64,000 nt of DNA from Serratia bockelmannii (GCF_008011855.1 NZ_VOUX01000005.1:208388-272387), one strand, 5' to 3'; shown: positions 8,193 to 20,218, numbered from the stretch's first letter. Numbers and translations are program-made. Notes: generated by a model not told the origin, from the letters alone.

Positions 8193-9326
8193 GTGCACCG
8201 TCGAATCACTTTGCCGGCGCTGGTCTGCGCCGCCTTACTCGCCTCTCCGGCGATGGCCACTACCTATCCGTTGACCCTGACCGACACCTCCGGCCAGACG
8301 GTCACCCTCCCGCAGGAGCCGAAACGCATCGTGGTGCAGGACGGGCGCGACATTCTCACGCTGGCGCTGCTCGATCGCGCCAACCCGTTCGGCCGGCTGG
8401 TGGCCTGGAATAACCTGCTGAAGAAAAGCGACGCGGCGACCTGGGAAATCTTGCAAAGCAAATGGCCGGCGGCGAAAAACATCATCGACATGGGATTCAG
8501 CGATAAAGGCGAGGTGAATCTGGAGAGCGTGATCGCCAAGCGCCCCGATCTGATGATCGCCCAGCTGCGCTCCAAGCCTTCGCTGAGCCAAACCGGCGTG
8601 CTGGATAAGCTGAAGGCGCTGAACGTGCCGGTGCTGTTTATCGATACCATGCTCAAGCCGGTGGAAAACACGCCGAAAAGCGTGACGCTGTTGGGGGAAA
8701 CCCTCAACCGTGAAAGCGAAGCCAAGCAATATACCGATTATTATCAGCAGCATTATCAGGCCATTTTGGCCAAAACGCAGGCGGTGGCACCCAAACCGTT
8801 GGTGTTCTTCGAAGCCAAGGCCGGTCTGAATGGCCTGGAATCCTGCTGCTTCACCCATGCGCACGTCGGCTGGGGCGCGTTGGTCGAAGCGGTCGGCGCG
8901 CGTAACATCGGTTCTGCGCTGCTGCCGGGTGCGACCGGCGACGTGGCGCTGGAAAAAGTGATCAGTATGAAACCGGATGCGTATATCGTTTCCGGCTCGC
9001 AGTGGGCCAGCAAGACCAATGCCGCGGTGCCGTTCGGCTATGGCGTGACGCAGCAGCAGGTGGATGAGGCCTTCAACCGCATGAAGCAGCGCCCAGGGTT
9101 CTCGCAGGTGTCGGCGGTGAAGGAAGGGCGGTTCTACGGCATCTACCATAACTTCTACAACCACCCGTACAACATCGTCGGGCTAGAGTATCTGGCGAAG
9201 TTTATCTATCCGGCGCAGTTCCCGGATTTGGATCCGGCCAAGACCTACAGCGAGATCCTCAGTCGCTTTACCGAAGTGCCGGAAGGCAAGGGCATTTTGG
9301 GCGCGCAGGCGCCGGCGGGGAAATAA
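8193..9326 (+). CDS. Iron-siderophore/haem-type ABC transporter periplasmic binding protein (orphan)
   Basis: A 377-residue class III (FecB/BtuF-type, PF01497) solute-binding protein. I chose GTG at 8193 because AAGGAG lies 7 bases upstream; an ATG at 8175 would add six residues over that ribosome site. A signal peptide ends near AMA-T, followed by the typical beta-domain start TLPQEPKRIVVQD. No permease or ATPase gene is adjacent, so it must work with a transporter encoded elsewhere or has another role. A possible Fur box precedes it. The ligand (ferric siderophore, haem or other) cannot be told from the sequence. Confidence 0.83.
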   Translation: MHRRITLPALVCAALLASPAMATTYPLTLTDTSGQTVTLPQEPKRIVVQDGRDILTLALLDRANPFGRLVAWNNLLKKSDAATWEILQSKWPAAKNIIDMGFSDKGEVNLESVIAKRPDLMIAQLRSKPSLSQTGVLDKLKALNVPVLFIDTMLKPVENTPKSVTLLGETLNRESEAKQYTDYYQQHYQAILAKTQAVAPKPLVFFEAKAGLNGLESCCFTHAHVGWGALVEAVGARNIGSALLPGATGDVALEKVISMKPDAYIVSGSQWASKTNAAVPFGYGVTQQQVDEAFNRMKQRPGFSQVSAVKEGRFYGIYHNFYNHPYNIVGLEYLAKFIYPAQFPDLDPAKTYSEILSRFTEVPEGKGILGAQAPAGK

Positions 9327-9330
9327 CGGC

Positions 9331-9358
9331 AACGGGCGCGATGTCGCGCCCGTTTTGT
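9331..9358. terminator. Terminator between the binding-protein gene and marC
   Basis: A 10-bp stem (aacgggcgcg / cgcgcccgtt) with loop atgt and tail ttttgt lies between the converging genes. The T-run favours the plus-strand gene, but it may serve both. Confidence 0.85.
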
Positions 9359-9362
9359 ATGA

Positions 9363-10049
9363 TCAGGCGGTCGGTGTATAGGTGGAGATGATCTCCAGCA
9401 CGCCGTTGATGATGAACTGTACCCCCATACACACCAGCAGGAACCCCATCAGGCGCGAGATCGCCTCGATGCCGCTTTTCCCCACCAACCGCATGATGGC
9501 GCCGGAACTGAGCAGGCAGGCCCACAGGATCACCGCGACCGTCAGGAAGATGGCGACCGGCGCCACGGCCAACACCCAGGGTTCAAAGCCCAGCGAGTTC
9601 GCTTTGACGCTCGATGCCGAGCTGATGATCATCGCGATGGTGCCCGGCCCGGCGGTGCTCGGCATGGCCAGCGGCACGAAGGCGATGTTGGCCGACGTCT
9701 TGTGGCGCAGCTCGTGCGACTTGCTCTCCACCTCCGGCGCGTCTTCGGGGCTCTGCTGCGGGAACAGCATGCGAAAACCGATGAAGGCGACGATCAGGCC
9801 GCCGGCGATGCGCAGGCCGGGGATCGAAATGCCGAAGGTGTTCATCACCACCTGCCCGGCGTAAAACGCCACCGTCATGATGCAGAACACATAAACCGAG
9901 GCCATCAGCGACTGCTGATTACGCTCTTCGCGCGTCATATTGCCGGACAACCCGAGCAGCAACGCCACCGTGGTCAGCGGGTTGGCCAGCGGCAACAGCA
10001 GCACCAAACCCAGTCCGATGGCCTGGAATAACTGCAAAATACCCGTCAT
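9363..10049 (-). CDS. marC: MarC family inner-membrane protein
   Basis: A 228-residue protein with six predicted membrane spans. The start at 10049 has AGGGAG a few bases upstream, whereas an upstream in-frame start at 10076 lacks one. It is close to E. coli MarC along its whole length: [42 protein letters not shown] and [19 protein letters not shown]. MarC was once linked to multiple antibiotic resistance but its substrate is unknown; UPF0056/NAAT relatives are proposed amino-acid transporters. In E. coli marC diverges from marRAB, but no marRAB genes are next to it here. Confidence 0.9.
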   Translation of the reverse strand: MTGILQLFQAIGLGLVLLLPLANPLTTVALLLGLSGNMTREERNQQSLMASVYVFCIMTVAFYAGQVVMNTFGISIPGLRIAGGLIVAFIGFRMLFPQQSPEDAPEVESKSHELRHKTSANIAFVPLAMPSTAGPGTIAMIISSASSVKANSLGFEPWVLAVAPVAIFLTVAVILWACLLSSGAIMRLVGKSGIEAISRLMGFLLVCMGVQFIINGVLEIISTYTPTA

Positions 10050-10156
10050 AAAATAGACTCCCTGTGCAACGTTCAAGCCGCCAAACGGCGGCCCATGAGC
10101 TGAACAGCCTAGCTTGCCGTACGCCTGGCGGCAATGGGGATAGCTCGTAACGTTAA

Positions 10157-10384
10157 TTAACCGTCGGCCCGGGCGTTCAGTGCCGCCGGCCGGCGAAATT
10201 GGTCGGCGGGAGACTCATCGTCATCGCCGCACTCGCCGGCGAGCTCAGGTTCATCCTCACACCCCAGCGGCGCTTCGTTGACCGCGATCGCGCGCGGCAC
10301 CGAACGTGCGCCAAAATGCACCAGCCCATATAACGTCGCCAATGCCGCGCACGCCACGATGAGGGCTGCGAGTAACCGGTTCAT
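10157..10384 (-). CDS. Small single-span membrane protein, unknown
   Basis: About 75 residues. One hydrophobic segment ([21 protein letters not shown]) sits at the N-terminus, followed by a polar, acidic tail rich in D and E ([16 protein letters not shown]). An alternative GTG at 10408 would add eight residues. Neither start has a strong ribosome site. I do not recognise the family. It could be a small inner-membrane protein or a poorly conserved exported peptide. Confidence 0.45.
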   Translation of the reverse strand: MNRLLAALIVACAALATLYGLVHFGARSVPRAIAVNEAPLGCEDEPELAGECGDDDESPADQFRRPAALNARADG

Positions 10385-10607
10385 GTTGTGCGCTAAGACC
10401 CTGTTCACTGGTGGATAGCGTAAGAATAGTGATGCTAAGACGGTCTGTCAGCGTATCGCCGCTGAGAGTAGACGCACTCTTGATGTTATTATCATTAATT
10501 ATTTTTAACTGTTTTCACCCTTTAACCGCCTGATTGATGAAGCGAGTCTATAATGGTAAGGCTTTCTGGCATTTCTTTATAATCGAAAACTTAAAAGGAG
10601 TTTTACT

Positions 10608-11657
10608 ATGGAAGTGGCAAAAGAATGGGTAGCGGCGAAAAAAATCTCCTGGGGCAGCGTCATCGGCGGCGTGATCACCGTATTGGCTGTTTCACTGCTG
10701 CTGTCGACGTTAGGCACCAGTCTTGGATTCTCCATCGTGGATCCGACATCAGACGATCCGATAAACGGCGCCGGTACCACCGTAGTGATTTGGTCCGCTG
10801 TTTCAATCATTATTAGTTTGGCCGCCGGCGCTTTTATTGCTGGGCGTTTGGCTGCTAATGACGGACTTATTCATGGCTTCCTGGTCTGGGCTACGTCACT
10901 GATTGTGGCGGCGGTACTGGGTGGGATGCTGGTCGGGTCTGCAGTGAAGGCGACCGGCAATGCGCTGGGCGCTATCGCTTCGACCTCCGGCAGCTTGCTC
11001 TCCGGCGCCGGTTCAGCGATTGGCAAAGGGGCATCCGGATTGGCGGACGCCGGCGGTAAAGTGTTTGACAAGTTGGGCATTGACACAACCTTGGAACCTG
11101 AACAGCTGCAAGGCGATGTGGTTACGGCGCTTAAAAAAAGCGGTATCCCGTCATTGCAGCCTGAATTCATGCAACAGCAGTTGAATGCGGCCAAAACTGA
11201 TTTGGCGGACGCAGTAAAAGCCCTGGTACTTCAGCCTGACAATAGCGACGCCATTATTAATCAACTGGTCGCCAAGCTTAAAAAACAGGGTGAGGCCATC
11301 TCGCAAGATGTGGATCAAGACGCCCTGAAAAAGGCCTTGGCAGAAAATACCGATATGACGCCGCAGGAAGTGGACCAGACGGTGAAGAATTTGGTCGAAG
11401 CCAAAAATAAAACTGCGCAGCTGGTTAATCAGCGTTTGGATGACGCCGAAGCAAAAATCAATCAGGCAAAACAGGAGTATGTGGAGCTGAAACAGAAAGC
11501 GCGCGAACAGGCTGCCGCTGCTGCAGACGAATTGTCGCGGGCCGCATTATGGTCATTCTTTGCGCTGTTGATTGGCGCAGTGGTCAGTGCGTTGGCAGGC
11601 TTGTGGGGCGTTAACACCAATGCCCGCCGTATCGCGGTATCACCTGCGCAGGCGTAA
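10608..11657 (+). CDS. Membrane protein with a large charged helical insertion, unknown
   Basis: 349 residues preceded by AAAGGAG, a good ribosome site. Three hydrophobic spans lie in residues about 18-120 (two of them with GSVIGG and AGAFIAGRLAA glycine motifs). They are followed by about 180 residues rich in K, Q, D and A predicted to be helical or coiled coil, and a last span near 317-337. This places a long soluble domain between membrane spans. The N-terminal half resembles YrzE/TIGR04086-type membrane proteins, but I cannot name a function. Composition is slightly less GC-rich than the neighbours. It is a monocistronic unit with its own terminator. Confidence 0.8.
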   Translation: MEVAKEWVAAKKISWGSVIGGVITVLAVSLLLSTLGTSLGFSIVDPTSDDPINGAGTTVVIWSAVSIIISLAAGAFIAGRLAANDGLIHGFLVWATSLIVAAVLGGMLVGSAVKATGNALGAIASTSGSLLSGAGSAIGKGASGLADAGGKVFDKLGIDTTLEPEQLQGDVVTALKKSGIPSLQPEFMQQQLNAAKTDLADAVKALVLQPDNSDAIINQLVAKLKKQGEAISQDVDQDALKKALAENTDMTPQEVDQTVKNLVEAKNKTAQLVNQRLDDAEAKINQAKQEYVELKQKAREQAAAAADELSRAALWSFFALLIGAVVSALAGLWGVNTNARRIAVSPAQA

Positions 11658-11748
11658 TCTTCGGGCTCCTTTGCGCGTCTCGATGATAGAGGGATGAGAG
11701 CCTGGAATACTGACGACGATGAAGTGACAGCCAGGAAAGACTGGCCCC

Positions 11749-11780
11749 ACCCCGGCCCAGGTGCCGGGGTTTTTTTATTG
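11749..11780 (+). terminator. Terminator after the 349-residue membrane protein gene
   Basis: An 8-bp stem (accccggc / gccggggt) with a 6-base loop runs into a stretch of seven or eight Ts. Confidence 0.9.
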
Positions 11781-11885
11781 TTTCGGCGTAATTAACGACC
11801 ACCTTTCGCGTGGCTCAGGGCATTAGGCACCAATTGCCACGATCCCTGAGAACAGGTGGATACCATAGATGCGCTGTAAATAATA

Positions 11886-12521
11886 ATGAGTGTGATTATG
11901 AAACAAGAACTGCATCTTTTACTGGGGAAAATCGGCGCATTCGCGCTTTCCGCCGCCTTCATGGCGGCATTGGTCGGCCTGGTGTTTATCGATGTGCACT
12001 GGCTGCATAACTTCGTTCATGAAACCTCGCTGACCGAAGCGGCACAGGAACTGTTGCTGCTCGCCATCTCCGGCGGTTTTTTCGCCGCGGCCCGGCGACA
12101 GGCTGAACGGCGTTCCGCCTGGCTGCTGGTTGGCGGCTTCTTTCTCTGCATGCTGATCCGCGAGATGGACTTCGCGTTCGATGCGTTGTGGCATGGCGCC
12201 TGGGTGTGGTTCGCACTGGCGGTCGCCTTGGCCTGCCTGTGGCATGCGGCACGGCATATTGCGGCCACGGTGCGCGGTCTGGCCTATTTCGTGACGCATC
12301 CCGGCTACGGCATGATGTGCGCCGGCCTGCTGTGCATTCTGGTGTTTTCACGCCTGTTCGGCATGAGCGCGCTGTGGCAAACGCTGATGCTGGACGGCTA
12401 CAACCGAGTGGTGAAAAACATGGTGGAAGAGGGGTGCGAACTGTTGGGCTATGGCCTGTGTCTGTTGGCCACCCTCAGCTACCTGAAAGACGTTTTTGCG
12501 CCGAATAAGGCGAAAGTGTGA
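11886..12521 (+). CDS. Polytopic inner-membrane protein, unknown
   Basis: About 211 residues with five or six hydrophobic segments and little soluble sequence. The start is uncertain, since ATG at 11886 and ATG at 11898 (MKQELHLLLGK) both have weak ribosome sites. Charged or polar motifs inside or near spans include LIREMDFAFDALWHG and MVEEGCELLGYG, whose acidic residues could be functional. I do not recognise a named family. It lies just upstream of the thrS leader and does not appear to share its transcript. Confidence 0.75.
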   Translation: MSVIMKQELHLLLGKIGAFALSAAFMAALVGLVFIDVHWLHNFVHETSLTEAAQELLLLAISGGFFAAARRQAERRSAWLLVGGFFLCMLIREMDFAFDALWHGAWVWFALAVALACLWHAARHIAATVRGLAYFVTHPGYGMMCAGLLCILVFSRLFGMSALWQTLMLDGYNRVVKNMVEEGCELLGYGLCLLATLSYLKDVFAPNKAKV

Positions 12522-12620
12522 GGGCGGCGGCACTTTATTTATCCGGAACAATTTTAGTGATACTATTCGCTTAGCCGAATGCGGCTGAGAAGGTATGCGT
12601 TCCATTCTGTATACCCAGTG

Positions 12621-12659
12621 AGGTTTCAATCTGGCAATTGTGGGCGAGATCTGAAACCT
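12621..12659 (+). promoter_or_regulatory. thrS operator, upstream stem (domain 4-like)
   Basis: Perfect complementary arms aggtttca (12621-12628) and tgaaacct (12652-12659) enclose a 23-base internal region. The structure spans about -119 to -81 from the thrS start. In E. coli the thrS operator has a second arm at this position, resembling the tRNA acceptor side, that binds the other half of the synthetase dimer. Confidence 0.75.
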
Positions 12660-12696
12660 GGCTGACCAAACCCAAAATCCAATTTTCGTACTGCAT

Positions 12697-12717
12697 GTGA
12701 TCTGTCGTGTGGGTCAC
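12697..12717 (+). promoter_or_regulatory. thrS operator, tRNA-Thr anticodon-mimicking stem-loop (domain 2-like)
   Basis: A 7-bp stem, GTGATCT with GGGTCAC (G-U pairs allowed), closes the 7-base loop GTCGTGT. The threonine anticodon CGT occupies loop positions 3-5, the same place as in an anticodon arm. It lies 23 bases upstream of the ATG. In E. coli threonyl-tRNA synthetase binds this mimic on its own mRNA and blocks ribosome loading, so autogenous translational repression is expected here. Confidence 0.85.
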
Positions 12718-12739
12718 CACTGTAGATAAGGAATTATTA

Positions 12740-14668
12740 ATGCCTGTTATTACTCTTCCTGACGGTAGTCAGCGTCATTTCGACCACCCCGTTTCCCCGA
12801 TGGATGTCGCGCGCGATATCGGCCCTGGCCTGGCGAAAGCCTGTATCGCCGGCCGCGTCAACGGCGAGCTGGTTGACGCCGGCGATCTGATCGAATCGGA
12901 TGCGCAGCTGGCCATCATCACCATCAAAGATGAAGACGGTCTGGAAATCATGCGCCACTCCTGCGCGCACCTGCTGGGTCATGCGATCAAGCAGCTGTGG
13001 CCGGATACCAAAATGGCGATCGGTCCGGTGATCGACAACGGTTTTTATTATGACGTGGACATCGACCGCACCCTGACGCAGGAAGACCTGGATCTGCTGG
13101 AAAAGCGGATGCACGAGTTGGCCGATAAGGATTACGACGTCATCAAGAAGAAGGTCAGCTGGCAAGAAGCCCGTGACACCTTCGCTGAGCGCGGCGAAAT
13201 CTATAAAGTGGCGATCCTGGATGAGAACATCAGCCATGACGATCGTCCGGGCCTGTATCACCACGAAGAATACGTCGACATGTGCCGCGGTCCGCACGTG
13301 CCGAACATGCGTTTCTGCCACCATTTCAAACTGCAGAAAACCTCCGGCGCTTACTGGCGCGGCGACAGCAAAAACAAAATGCTGCAGCGTATCTACGGTA
13401 CCGCCTGGGCAGACAAGAAGCAGCTGAACGCCTACCTGCAGCGTCTGGAAGAAGCGGCCAAGCGCGATCACCGCAAGATCGGCAAACAGCTCGACCTGTA
13501 TCACATGCAGGAAGAAGCGCCGGGTATGGTGTTCTGGCACAACGACGGTTGGACTATCTTCCGCGAGCTGGAAGCCTTCGTGCGCATGAAGCTCAAAGAG
13601 TATCAGTACCAGGAAGTGAAAGGTCCGTTCATGATGGACCGCGTGCTGTGGGAAAAAACCGGCCACTGGGAAAACTACAAAGACGCCATGTTCACCACCG
13701 CGTCGGAAAACCGCGAATACTGCATCAAGCCGATGAACTGCCCGGGTCACGTGCAGATCTTCAACCAGGGCCTGAAGTCGTACCGTGATTTGCCGCTGCG
13801 CATGGGTGAATTCGGCAGCTGCCACCGCAACGAGCCTTCGGGTTCCCTGCACGGCCTGATGCGCGTGCGCGGCTTCACGCAGGATGACGCCCACATTTTC
13901 TGTACCGAAGAGCAGGTGCGCGCCGAAGTGAACGAATGTATCCGCATGGTGTATGACGTGTACGGCACTTTCGGCTTCGACAAGATCGCCGTCAAGCTGT
14001 CCACGCGTCCGGAAAAACGCATCGGCACCGACGACATGTGGACCCGTGCGGAAGAAGACCTGGCCGCCGCGCTGACCGAGAACGGCATTCCGTTTGAATA
14101 TCAGCCGGGTGAGGGCGCCTTCTACGGACCGAAAATTGAATTTACCCTGCATGATTGTTTGGATCGCGCATGGCAATGTGGTACCGTGCAGCTCGATTTC
14201 TTCTTGCCGGGCCGTTTGGGCGCATCGTACGTTGGCGAAAACAACGATCGCGTCGTGCCGGTAATGATTCACCGCGCCATTTTGGGCTCCATGGAACGCT
14301 TCATCGGTATCCTTACCGAAGAATATGCCGGGTTCTACCCGACCTGGATCGCTCCGGTGCAGGTGGTGGTGATGAATATCACCGATAGCCAGTCTGATTA
14401 CGTCCAGCAATTGACCAAAAAACTGCAGGATGCAGGTATTCGCGTGAAAGCGGACTTGAGAAATGAGAAGATTGGCTTTAAAATTCGCGAACATACTTTA
14501 CGTCGAGTCCCTTACATGTTGGTGTGCGGTGACAAAGAGGTCGAAGCAGGCAAAGTTGCCGTTCGTACCCGCCGTGGCAAAGACTTGGGAAGCCTGGACG
14601 TAAACGAAGTCGTAGACAAGCTGCTGAAAGAGATTCGCAGCCGTAGTCTTCATCAACTGGAGGAATAA
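12740..14668 (+). CDS. thrS: Threonine-tRNA ligase
   Basis: A 642-residue class II synthetase that charges tRNA-Thr. The ATG at 12740 follows AAGGA and gives [11 protein letters not shown], the normal N-terminus. Domains in order: TGS domain (1-60), editing domain with the [10 protein letters not shown] zinc-like motif, catalytic core with the zinc-binding CPGH and class II motifs ([15 protein letters not shown]), and anticodon-binding domain (from about residue 535). It heads the thrS-infC-rpmI-rplT cluster, and its leader carries the two-armed autogenous operator. Its stop is 3 bases before the infC AUU start. Confidence 0.98.
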   Translation: MPVITLPDGSQRHFDHPVSPMDVARDIGPGLAKACIAGRVNGELVDAGDLIESDAQLAIITIKDEDGLEIMRHSCAHLLGHAIKQLWPDTKMAIGPVIDNGFYYDVDIDRTLTQEDLDLLEKRMHELADKDYDVIKKKVSWQEARDTFAERGEIYKVAILDENISHDDRPGLYHHEEYVDMCRGPHVPNMRFCHHFKLQKTSGAYWRGDSKNKMLQRIYGTAWADKKQLNAYLQRLEEAAKRDHRKIGKQLDLYHMQEEAPGMVFWHNDGWTIFRELEAFVRMKLKEYQYQEVKGPFMMDRVLWEKTGHWENYKDAMFTTASENREYCIKPMNCPGHVQIFNQGLKSYRDLPLRMGEFGSCHRNEPSGSLHGLMRVRGFTQDDAHIFCTEEQVRAEVNECIRMVYDVYGTFGFDKIAVKLSTRPEKRIGTDDMWTRAEEDLAAALTENGIPFEYQPGEGAFYGPKIEFTLHDCLDRAWQCGTVQLDFFLPGRLGASYVGENNDRVVPVMIHRAILGSMERFIGILTEEYAGFYPTWIAPVQVVVMNITDSQSDYVQQLTKKLQDAGIRVKADLRNEKIGFKIREHTLRRVPYMLVCGDKEVEAGKVAVRTRRGKDLGSLDVNEVVDKLLKEIRSRSLHQLEE

Positions 14669-15223
<555 letters not shown>

Positions 15224-15239
15224 GGCTTACAAGTAATGG

Positions 15240-15272
15240 AACCCGCGCGGCGCTTGCGCTGTGTGGGTTTTA
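15240..15272 (+). promoter_or_regulatory. infC-rpmI intergenic hairpin, part of the L20 operator region
   Basis: The arms aaccc and gggtt flank an inner GC-rich stem around cgcttgcg. In E. coli this intergenic hairpin belongs to the region bound by ribosomal protein L20, which represses rpmI and rplT translation. The hairpin is visible; the pseudoknot partner was not modelled. Confidence 0.55.
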
Positions 15273-15297
15273 TTCGCCCAACTGATTCGTTGTTTAA

Positions 15298-15519
<222 letters not shown>

Positions 15520-15544
15520 GCCATTTTTTTTGAATTTAGAATAA

Positions 15545-15919
<375 letters not shown>

Positions 15920-15927
15920 GTCAGTAG

Positions 15928-15955
15928 AAGAGGGAGCTTGCTCCCTCTTTTAATC
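15928..15955 (+). terminator. Terminator after rplT
   Basis: A 9-bp stem (aagagggag / ctccctctt) with loop cttg followed by tttaatctttg. It separates the ribosomal-protein cluster from pheM. Confidence 0.88.
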
Positions 15956-15975
15956 TTTGTTTTCAGCGACAAATA

Positions 15976-16002
15976 TTGACTTTCATTGCCCGCCGCTATA
16001 TC
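15976..16002 (+). promoter_or_regulatory. Possible pheM/pheST promoter
   Basis: TTGACT at 15976-15981 and TATATC at 15997-16002 resemble sigma-70 -35 and -10 elements. The spacing is only 15 bases, so the exact elements are unsure. They lie 35 bases before pheM. Confidence 0.4.
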
Positions 16003-16036
16003 ACTGGTGGTCAATCATCGACAAGGTACCGCAATC

Positions 16037-16081
16037 ATGCACGCAGCTATTTTTCGTTTCTTTTTTTACTTTAGCGCCTGA
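16037..16081 (+). CDS. pheM: Phenylalanyl-tRNA synthetase operon leader peptide
   Basis: A 14-codon ORF, [14 protein letters not shown], with five phenylalanine codons among residues 6-12, matching E. coli PheM ([14 protein letters not shown]). Ribosome stalling at these codons when Phe-tRNA is scarce lets the antiterminator form and allows pheST expression. It is too short for ordinary gene callers. Confidence 0.95.
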   Translation: [14 protein letters not shown]

Positions 16082-16083
16082 TT

Positions 16084-16157
16084 TCAGGAGGCTTTGCGCG
16101 TAAGAAAAGAAACGAAAAGTAGCGCCTAAGCCTCCCTCGTGGAGGCTTTTTTGTTTT
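16084..16157 (+). terminator. pheST attenuator (alternative antiterminator and terminator hairpins)
   Basis: Terminator: stem aagcctcc (16128-16135) with ggaggctt (16141-16148), followed by tttttgttttt. Antiterminator: an earlier ggaggctt (16087-16094) is an exact competitor for the aagcctcc arm. A third pairing joins the Phe-codon region of pheM (tttcgtttctt) with aagaaacgaaa at 16107-16117. These alternatives are the classical attenuation layout, with termination when Phe-tRNA is abundant. Confidence 0.92.
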
Positions 16158-16312
16158 TGGCCATCGGCTCGCCTTGCAAAGCGTTGCGGTGAGAACGGCG
16201 GGTACTCAGCCGGCCCTGTGCCGCGCAGGTGAGCCATCCGGCCGACAACGCATTGAAAAGTCTTTGAAGATTGCTCAAAGGCGTGTTCGAATAATAGATA
16301 ACAATTACTTAG

Positions 16313-17326
<1,014 letters not shown>

Positions 17327-17340
17327 GGCGGGAATATCAC

Positions 17341-19728
17341 ATGAAATTCAGTGAACTCTGGTTGCGCGAGTGGGTAAACCCGGCCATCAGCAGCGAAGCA
17401 TTATCCGATCAAATCACCATGGCCGGTTTGGAAGTGGACGGCGTGGATCCGGTTGCCGGCGCGTTTAACGGCGTTGTGGTGGGCGAAGTGGTCGAGTGCG
17501 GCCAACACCCGAACGCCGACAAACTGCGCGTCACCAAGGTTAACGTAGGCGGCGATCGCCTGCTCGACATCGTCTGCGGCGCGCCGAACTGCCGCACCGG
17601 CCTGAAAGTGGCGGTCGCCACCGTGGGCGCGGTGCTGCCGGGCGACTTCAAAATCAAGGCCGCCAAGCTGCGCGGCGAGCCTTCGGAAGGCATGCTGTGC
17701 TCATTCTCCGAGCTGGGCATTTCCGACGATCATGACGGCATCATTGAGCTGCCGCTGGATGCGCCGATCGGCACCGACATCCGCGACTATCTGAAACTGA
17801 ACGACAACACCATCGAGATCAGCGTCACGCCGAACCGCGCCGACTGCCTGGGCATCATCGGCGTTGCGCGTGACGTGGGCGTACTGAACCAGGTTGCGCT
17901 GACCGAGCCGGATATGAGCCCGGTGGCTGCCACTATCGACGCCACGCTGCCGATCCGCGTTGACGCGCCGCAGGCGTGCCCGCGTTATCTGGGCCGCGTG
18001 GTGAAAGGCATCGACGTCAAGGCGCCAAGCCCGCTGTGGATGCGTGAAAAACTGCGTCGTTGCGGTATCCGTTCTATCGATGCCGTCGTCGACGTCACCA
18101 ACTATGTGCTGTTGGAACTTGGCCAGCCGATGCACGCCTTCGATCTGAGCCGCATCGACGGCGGCATCGTGGTGCGCATGGCGGAAGAAGGGGAAACCTT
18201 GACGCTGCTGGACGGTAACGAAGCCAAACTGAACGCCGACACCTTAGTGATCGCCGATCATCAAAAAGCGTTGGCGATGGGCGGCATCTTCGGTGGCGAG
18301 CATTCCGGCGTCAACGGGGAAACCCAGGACGTGCTGCTGGAGTGCGCTTTCTTCAGTCCGCTATCGATCACCGGTCGTGCGCGCCGTCACGGCCTGCACA
18401 CCGATGCTTCTCATCGCTATGAGCGCGGTGTCGATCCGGCGCTGCAGTACAAAGCGATGGAGCGCGCCACGCGCCTGCTGCTCGACATCTGTGGTGGCCA
18501 GGCCGGTCCGATTATTGACGTGACCGATGAAAACGAACTGCCGAAGCGCGCCACCATCACGCTGCGCCGCGAGAAGTTGGATCGCCTGATCGGCCACGTG
18601 GTGCCGAGCGAGCAGGTCAGCGACATTCTGCGCCGCCTGGGTTGCCAGGTGACCGAGCAGGGCGACAGCTGGCAAGCGATCGCGCCGAGCTGGCGTTTTG
18701 ATATGGAGATCGAAGAGGATCTGGTGGAAGAAGTGGCGCGTGTTTACGGCTACGACAACATCCCGGATGTGCCGGTGCGTGCCGATCTGGTGATGACCCA
18801 GCATCGCGAAGCCGATCTGACGCTCAAGCGCGTGAAGACCATGCTGGTCGATCACGGTTATCAGGAAGCGATCACCTATAGCTTCGTCGATCCGAAAGTG
18901 CAGGCGTTGCTGCATCCGAATGAAGAAGCGCTGATCCTGCCGAGCCCGATTTCGGTCGAAATGTCGGCCATGCGCCTGTCGCTGTGGACCGGCCTGCTGT
19001 CCGCGGTAGTGTACAACCAGAACCGCCAGCAGACGCGTCTGCGCCTGTTCGAAAGCGGCCTGCGCTTTGTGCCTGATAGTGCGGCAAATCTGGGTATCCG
19101 TCAGGACGTCATGCTGGCAGGCGTGATCGCCGGCCATACGCACGATGAACATTGGGATCTGGCGCGCAAGCCCGTCGACTTCTATGATTTAAAAGGGGAT
19201 CTGGAGTCTGTCCTCGAGCTGACCGGTAAATTATCCGAAATTCAGTTCCGGGCGGAAGCCAATCCGGCCCTGCATCCAGGGCAAAGTGCGGCGATTTATT
19301 TGCACGGCGAACGCGTTGGTTTCATCGGTGTGGTTCACCCGGAACTTGAACGTAAACTGGATCTTAACGGCCGCACCGTGGTGTTTGAACTGGAGTGGAA
19401 CAAGCTTGCGAGCCGCGCCGTGCCTCAGGCGCGGGAGATTTCGCGCTTCCCGGCAAACCGCCGTGATATCGCTGTTGTGGTGGCTGAAAACGTCCCCGCA
19501 GAAGATATTTTGGCCGAGTGTAAGAAAGTTGGCGCAAATCAGGTAGTTGGCGTAAACTTGTTTGACGTGTACCGTGGCAAGGGCGTGGCAGAAGGTGACA
19601 AGAGCCTGGCTATCAGTCTGGTATTGCAGGATACCGCTCGTACACTGGAAGAAGAGGAGATAGCCGCTACCGTTGCAAAATGCGTAGAGGCTCTAAAACA
19701 GCGATTCCAAGCATCCTTGAGGGATTGA
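17341..19728 (+). CDS. pheT: Phenylalanine-tRNA ligase beta subunit
   Basis: 795 residues. Domains in order: EMAP-like tRNA-binding fold (about 40-150), B3/4 editing domain (from about 215, removing Tyr-tRNA-Phe), B5, a degenerate catalytic-like core, and a C-terminal FDX-ACB anticodon-binding domain. Length equals that of E. coli PheT. It is separated from ihfA by only 4 bases, so the three genes are co-transcribed. Confidence 0.98.
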   Translation: MKFSELWLREWVNPAISSEALSDQITMAGLEVDGVDPVAGAFNGVVVGEVVECGQHPNADKLRVTKVNVGGDRLLDIVCGAPNCRTGLKVAVATVGAVLPGDFKIKAAKLRGEPSEGMLCSFSELGISDDHDGIIELPLDAPIGTDIRDYLKLNDNTIEISVTPNRADCLGIIGVARDVGVLNQVALTEPDMSPVAATIDATLPIRVDAPQACPRYLGRVVKGIDVKAPSPLWMREKLRRCGIRSIDAVVDVTNYVLLELGQPMHAFDLSRIDGGIVVRMAEEGETLTLLDGNEAKLNADTLVIADHQKALAMGGIFGGEHSGVNGETQDVLLECAFFSPLSITGRARRHGLHTDASHRYERGVDPALQYKAMERATRLLLDICGGQAGPIIDVTDENELPKRATITLRREKLDRLIGHVVPSEQVSDILRRLGCQVTEQGDSWQAIAPSWRFDMEIEEDLVEEVARVYGYDNIPDVPVRADLVMTQHREADLTLKRVKTMLVDHGYQEAITYSFVDPKVQALLHPNEEALILPSPISVEMSAMRLSLWTGLLSAVVYNQNRQQTRLRLFESGLRFVPDSAANLGIRQDVMLAGVIAGHTHDEHWDLARKPVDFYDLKGDLESVLELTGKLSEIQFRAEANPALHPGQSAAIYLHGERVGFIGVVHPELERKLDLNGRTVVFELEWNKLASRAVPQAREISRFPANRRDIAVVVAENVPAEDILAECKKVGANQVVGVNLFDVYRGKGVAEGDKSLAISLVLQDTARTLEEEEIAATVAKCVEALKQRFQASLRD

Positions 19729-19732
19729 ACCT

Positions 19733-20029
19733 ATGGCGCTTACTAAAGCTGAAATGTCAGAACACCTGTTTGAGAAGCTTGGGCTTAGCAAACGGGACGC
19801 CAAAGACCTGGTGGAACTGTTCTTTGAAGAGGTCCGTCGGGCCCTTGAGAATGGCGAACAGGTAAAACTGTCGGGTTTTGGCAACTTTGATCTGCGTGAC
19901 AAGAACCAACGTCCGGGGCGTAACCCGAAGACCGGCGAAGACATTCCGATTACGGCGCGCCGCGTGGTGACCTTCCGTCCGGGGCAGAAGCTGAAAAGCC
20001 GGGTAGAAAACGCCAGCCCGAAAGGGTGA
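19733..20029 (+). CDS. ihfA: Integration host factor alpha subunit
   Basis: 98 residues, [18 protein letters not shown] at the start and the DNA-contacting arm [14 protein letters not shown] with the intercalating proline. With IhfB it bends DNA sharply at specific sites and assists transcription, recombination and replication. It lies 4 bases after pheT as in E. coli, and a terminator follows directly. Confidence 0.98.
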   Translation: MALTKAEMSEHLFEKLGLSKRDAKDLVELFFEEVRRALENGEQVKLSGFGNFDLRDKNQRPGRNPKTGEDIPITARRVVTFRPGQKLKSRVENASPKG

Positions 20030-20042
20030 GTGACGTGACATC

Positions 20043-20071
20043 AAAAAAGGCCGCTTGCGCGGCCTTTTTCT
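20043..20071 (+). terminator. Terminator after ihfA
   Basis: A 6-bp GC stem (ggccgc / gcggcc) with loop ttgc is extended by flanking A- and T-runs that pair, giving a T-tract after the hairpin. Confidence 0.93.
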
Positions 20072-20218
20072 TTTCTGGGACAAAATTCAGTTTATTCCTA
20101 ATTCTCAAGGCGACTATTAAATTTGTTCGTTAAGTCGGTATGGAGGAATTAATTTAACCTCAGTTGCGGAATATTCTTATATCTTATTATTGTTGATGAG
20201 TGAATCTATTTTCTCTCC

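Noticed and set aside
10432..10536. A plus-strand ORF of about 34 codons starting ATGCTAAGACGG, near 10432
   Set aside because: No Shine-Dalgarno sequence and no recognisable signal; chance ORF is likely.
12737..14494. A 585-codon minus-strand frame across thrS
   Set aside because: Antisense shadow of thrS, product rich in H, V and F with no domain.
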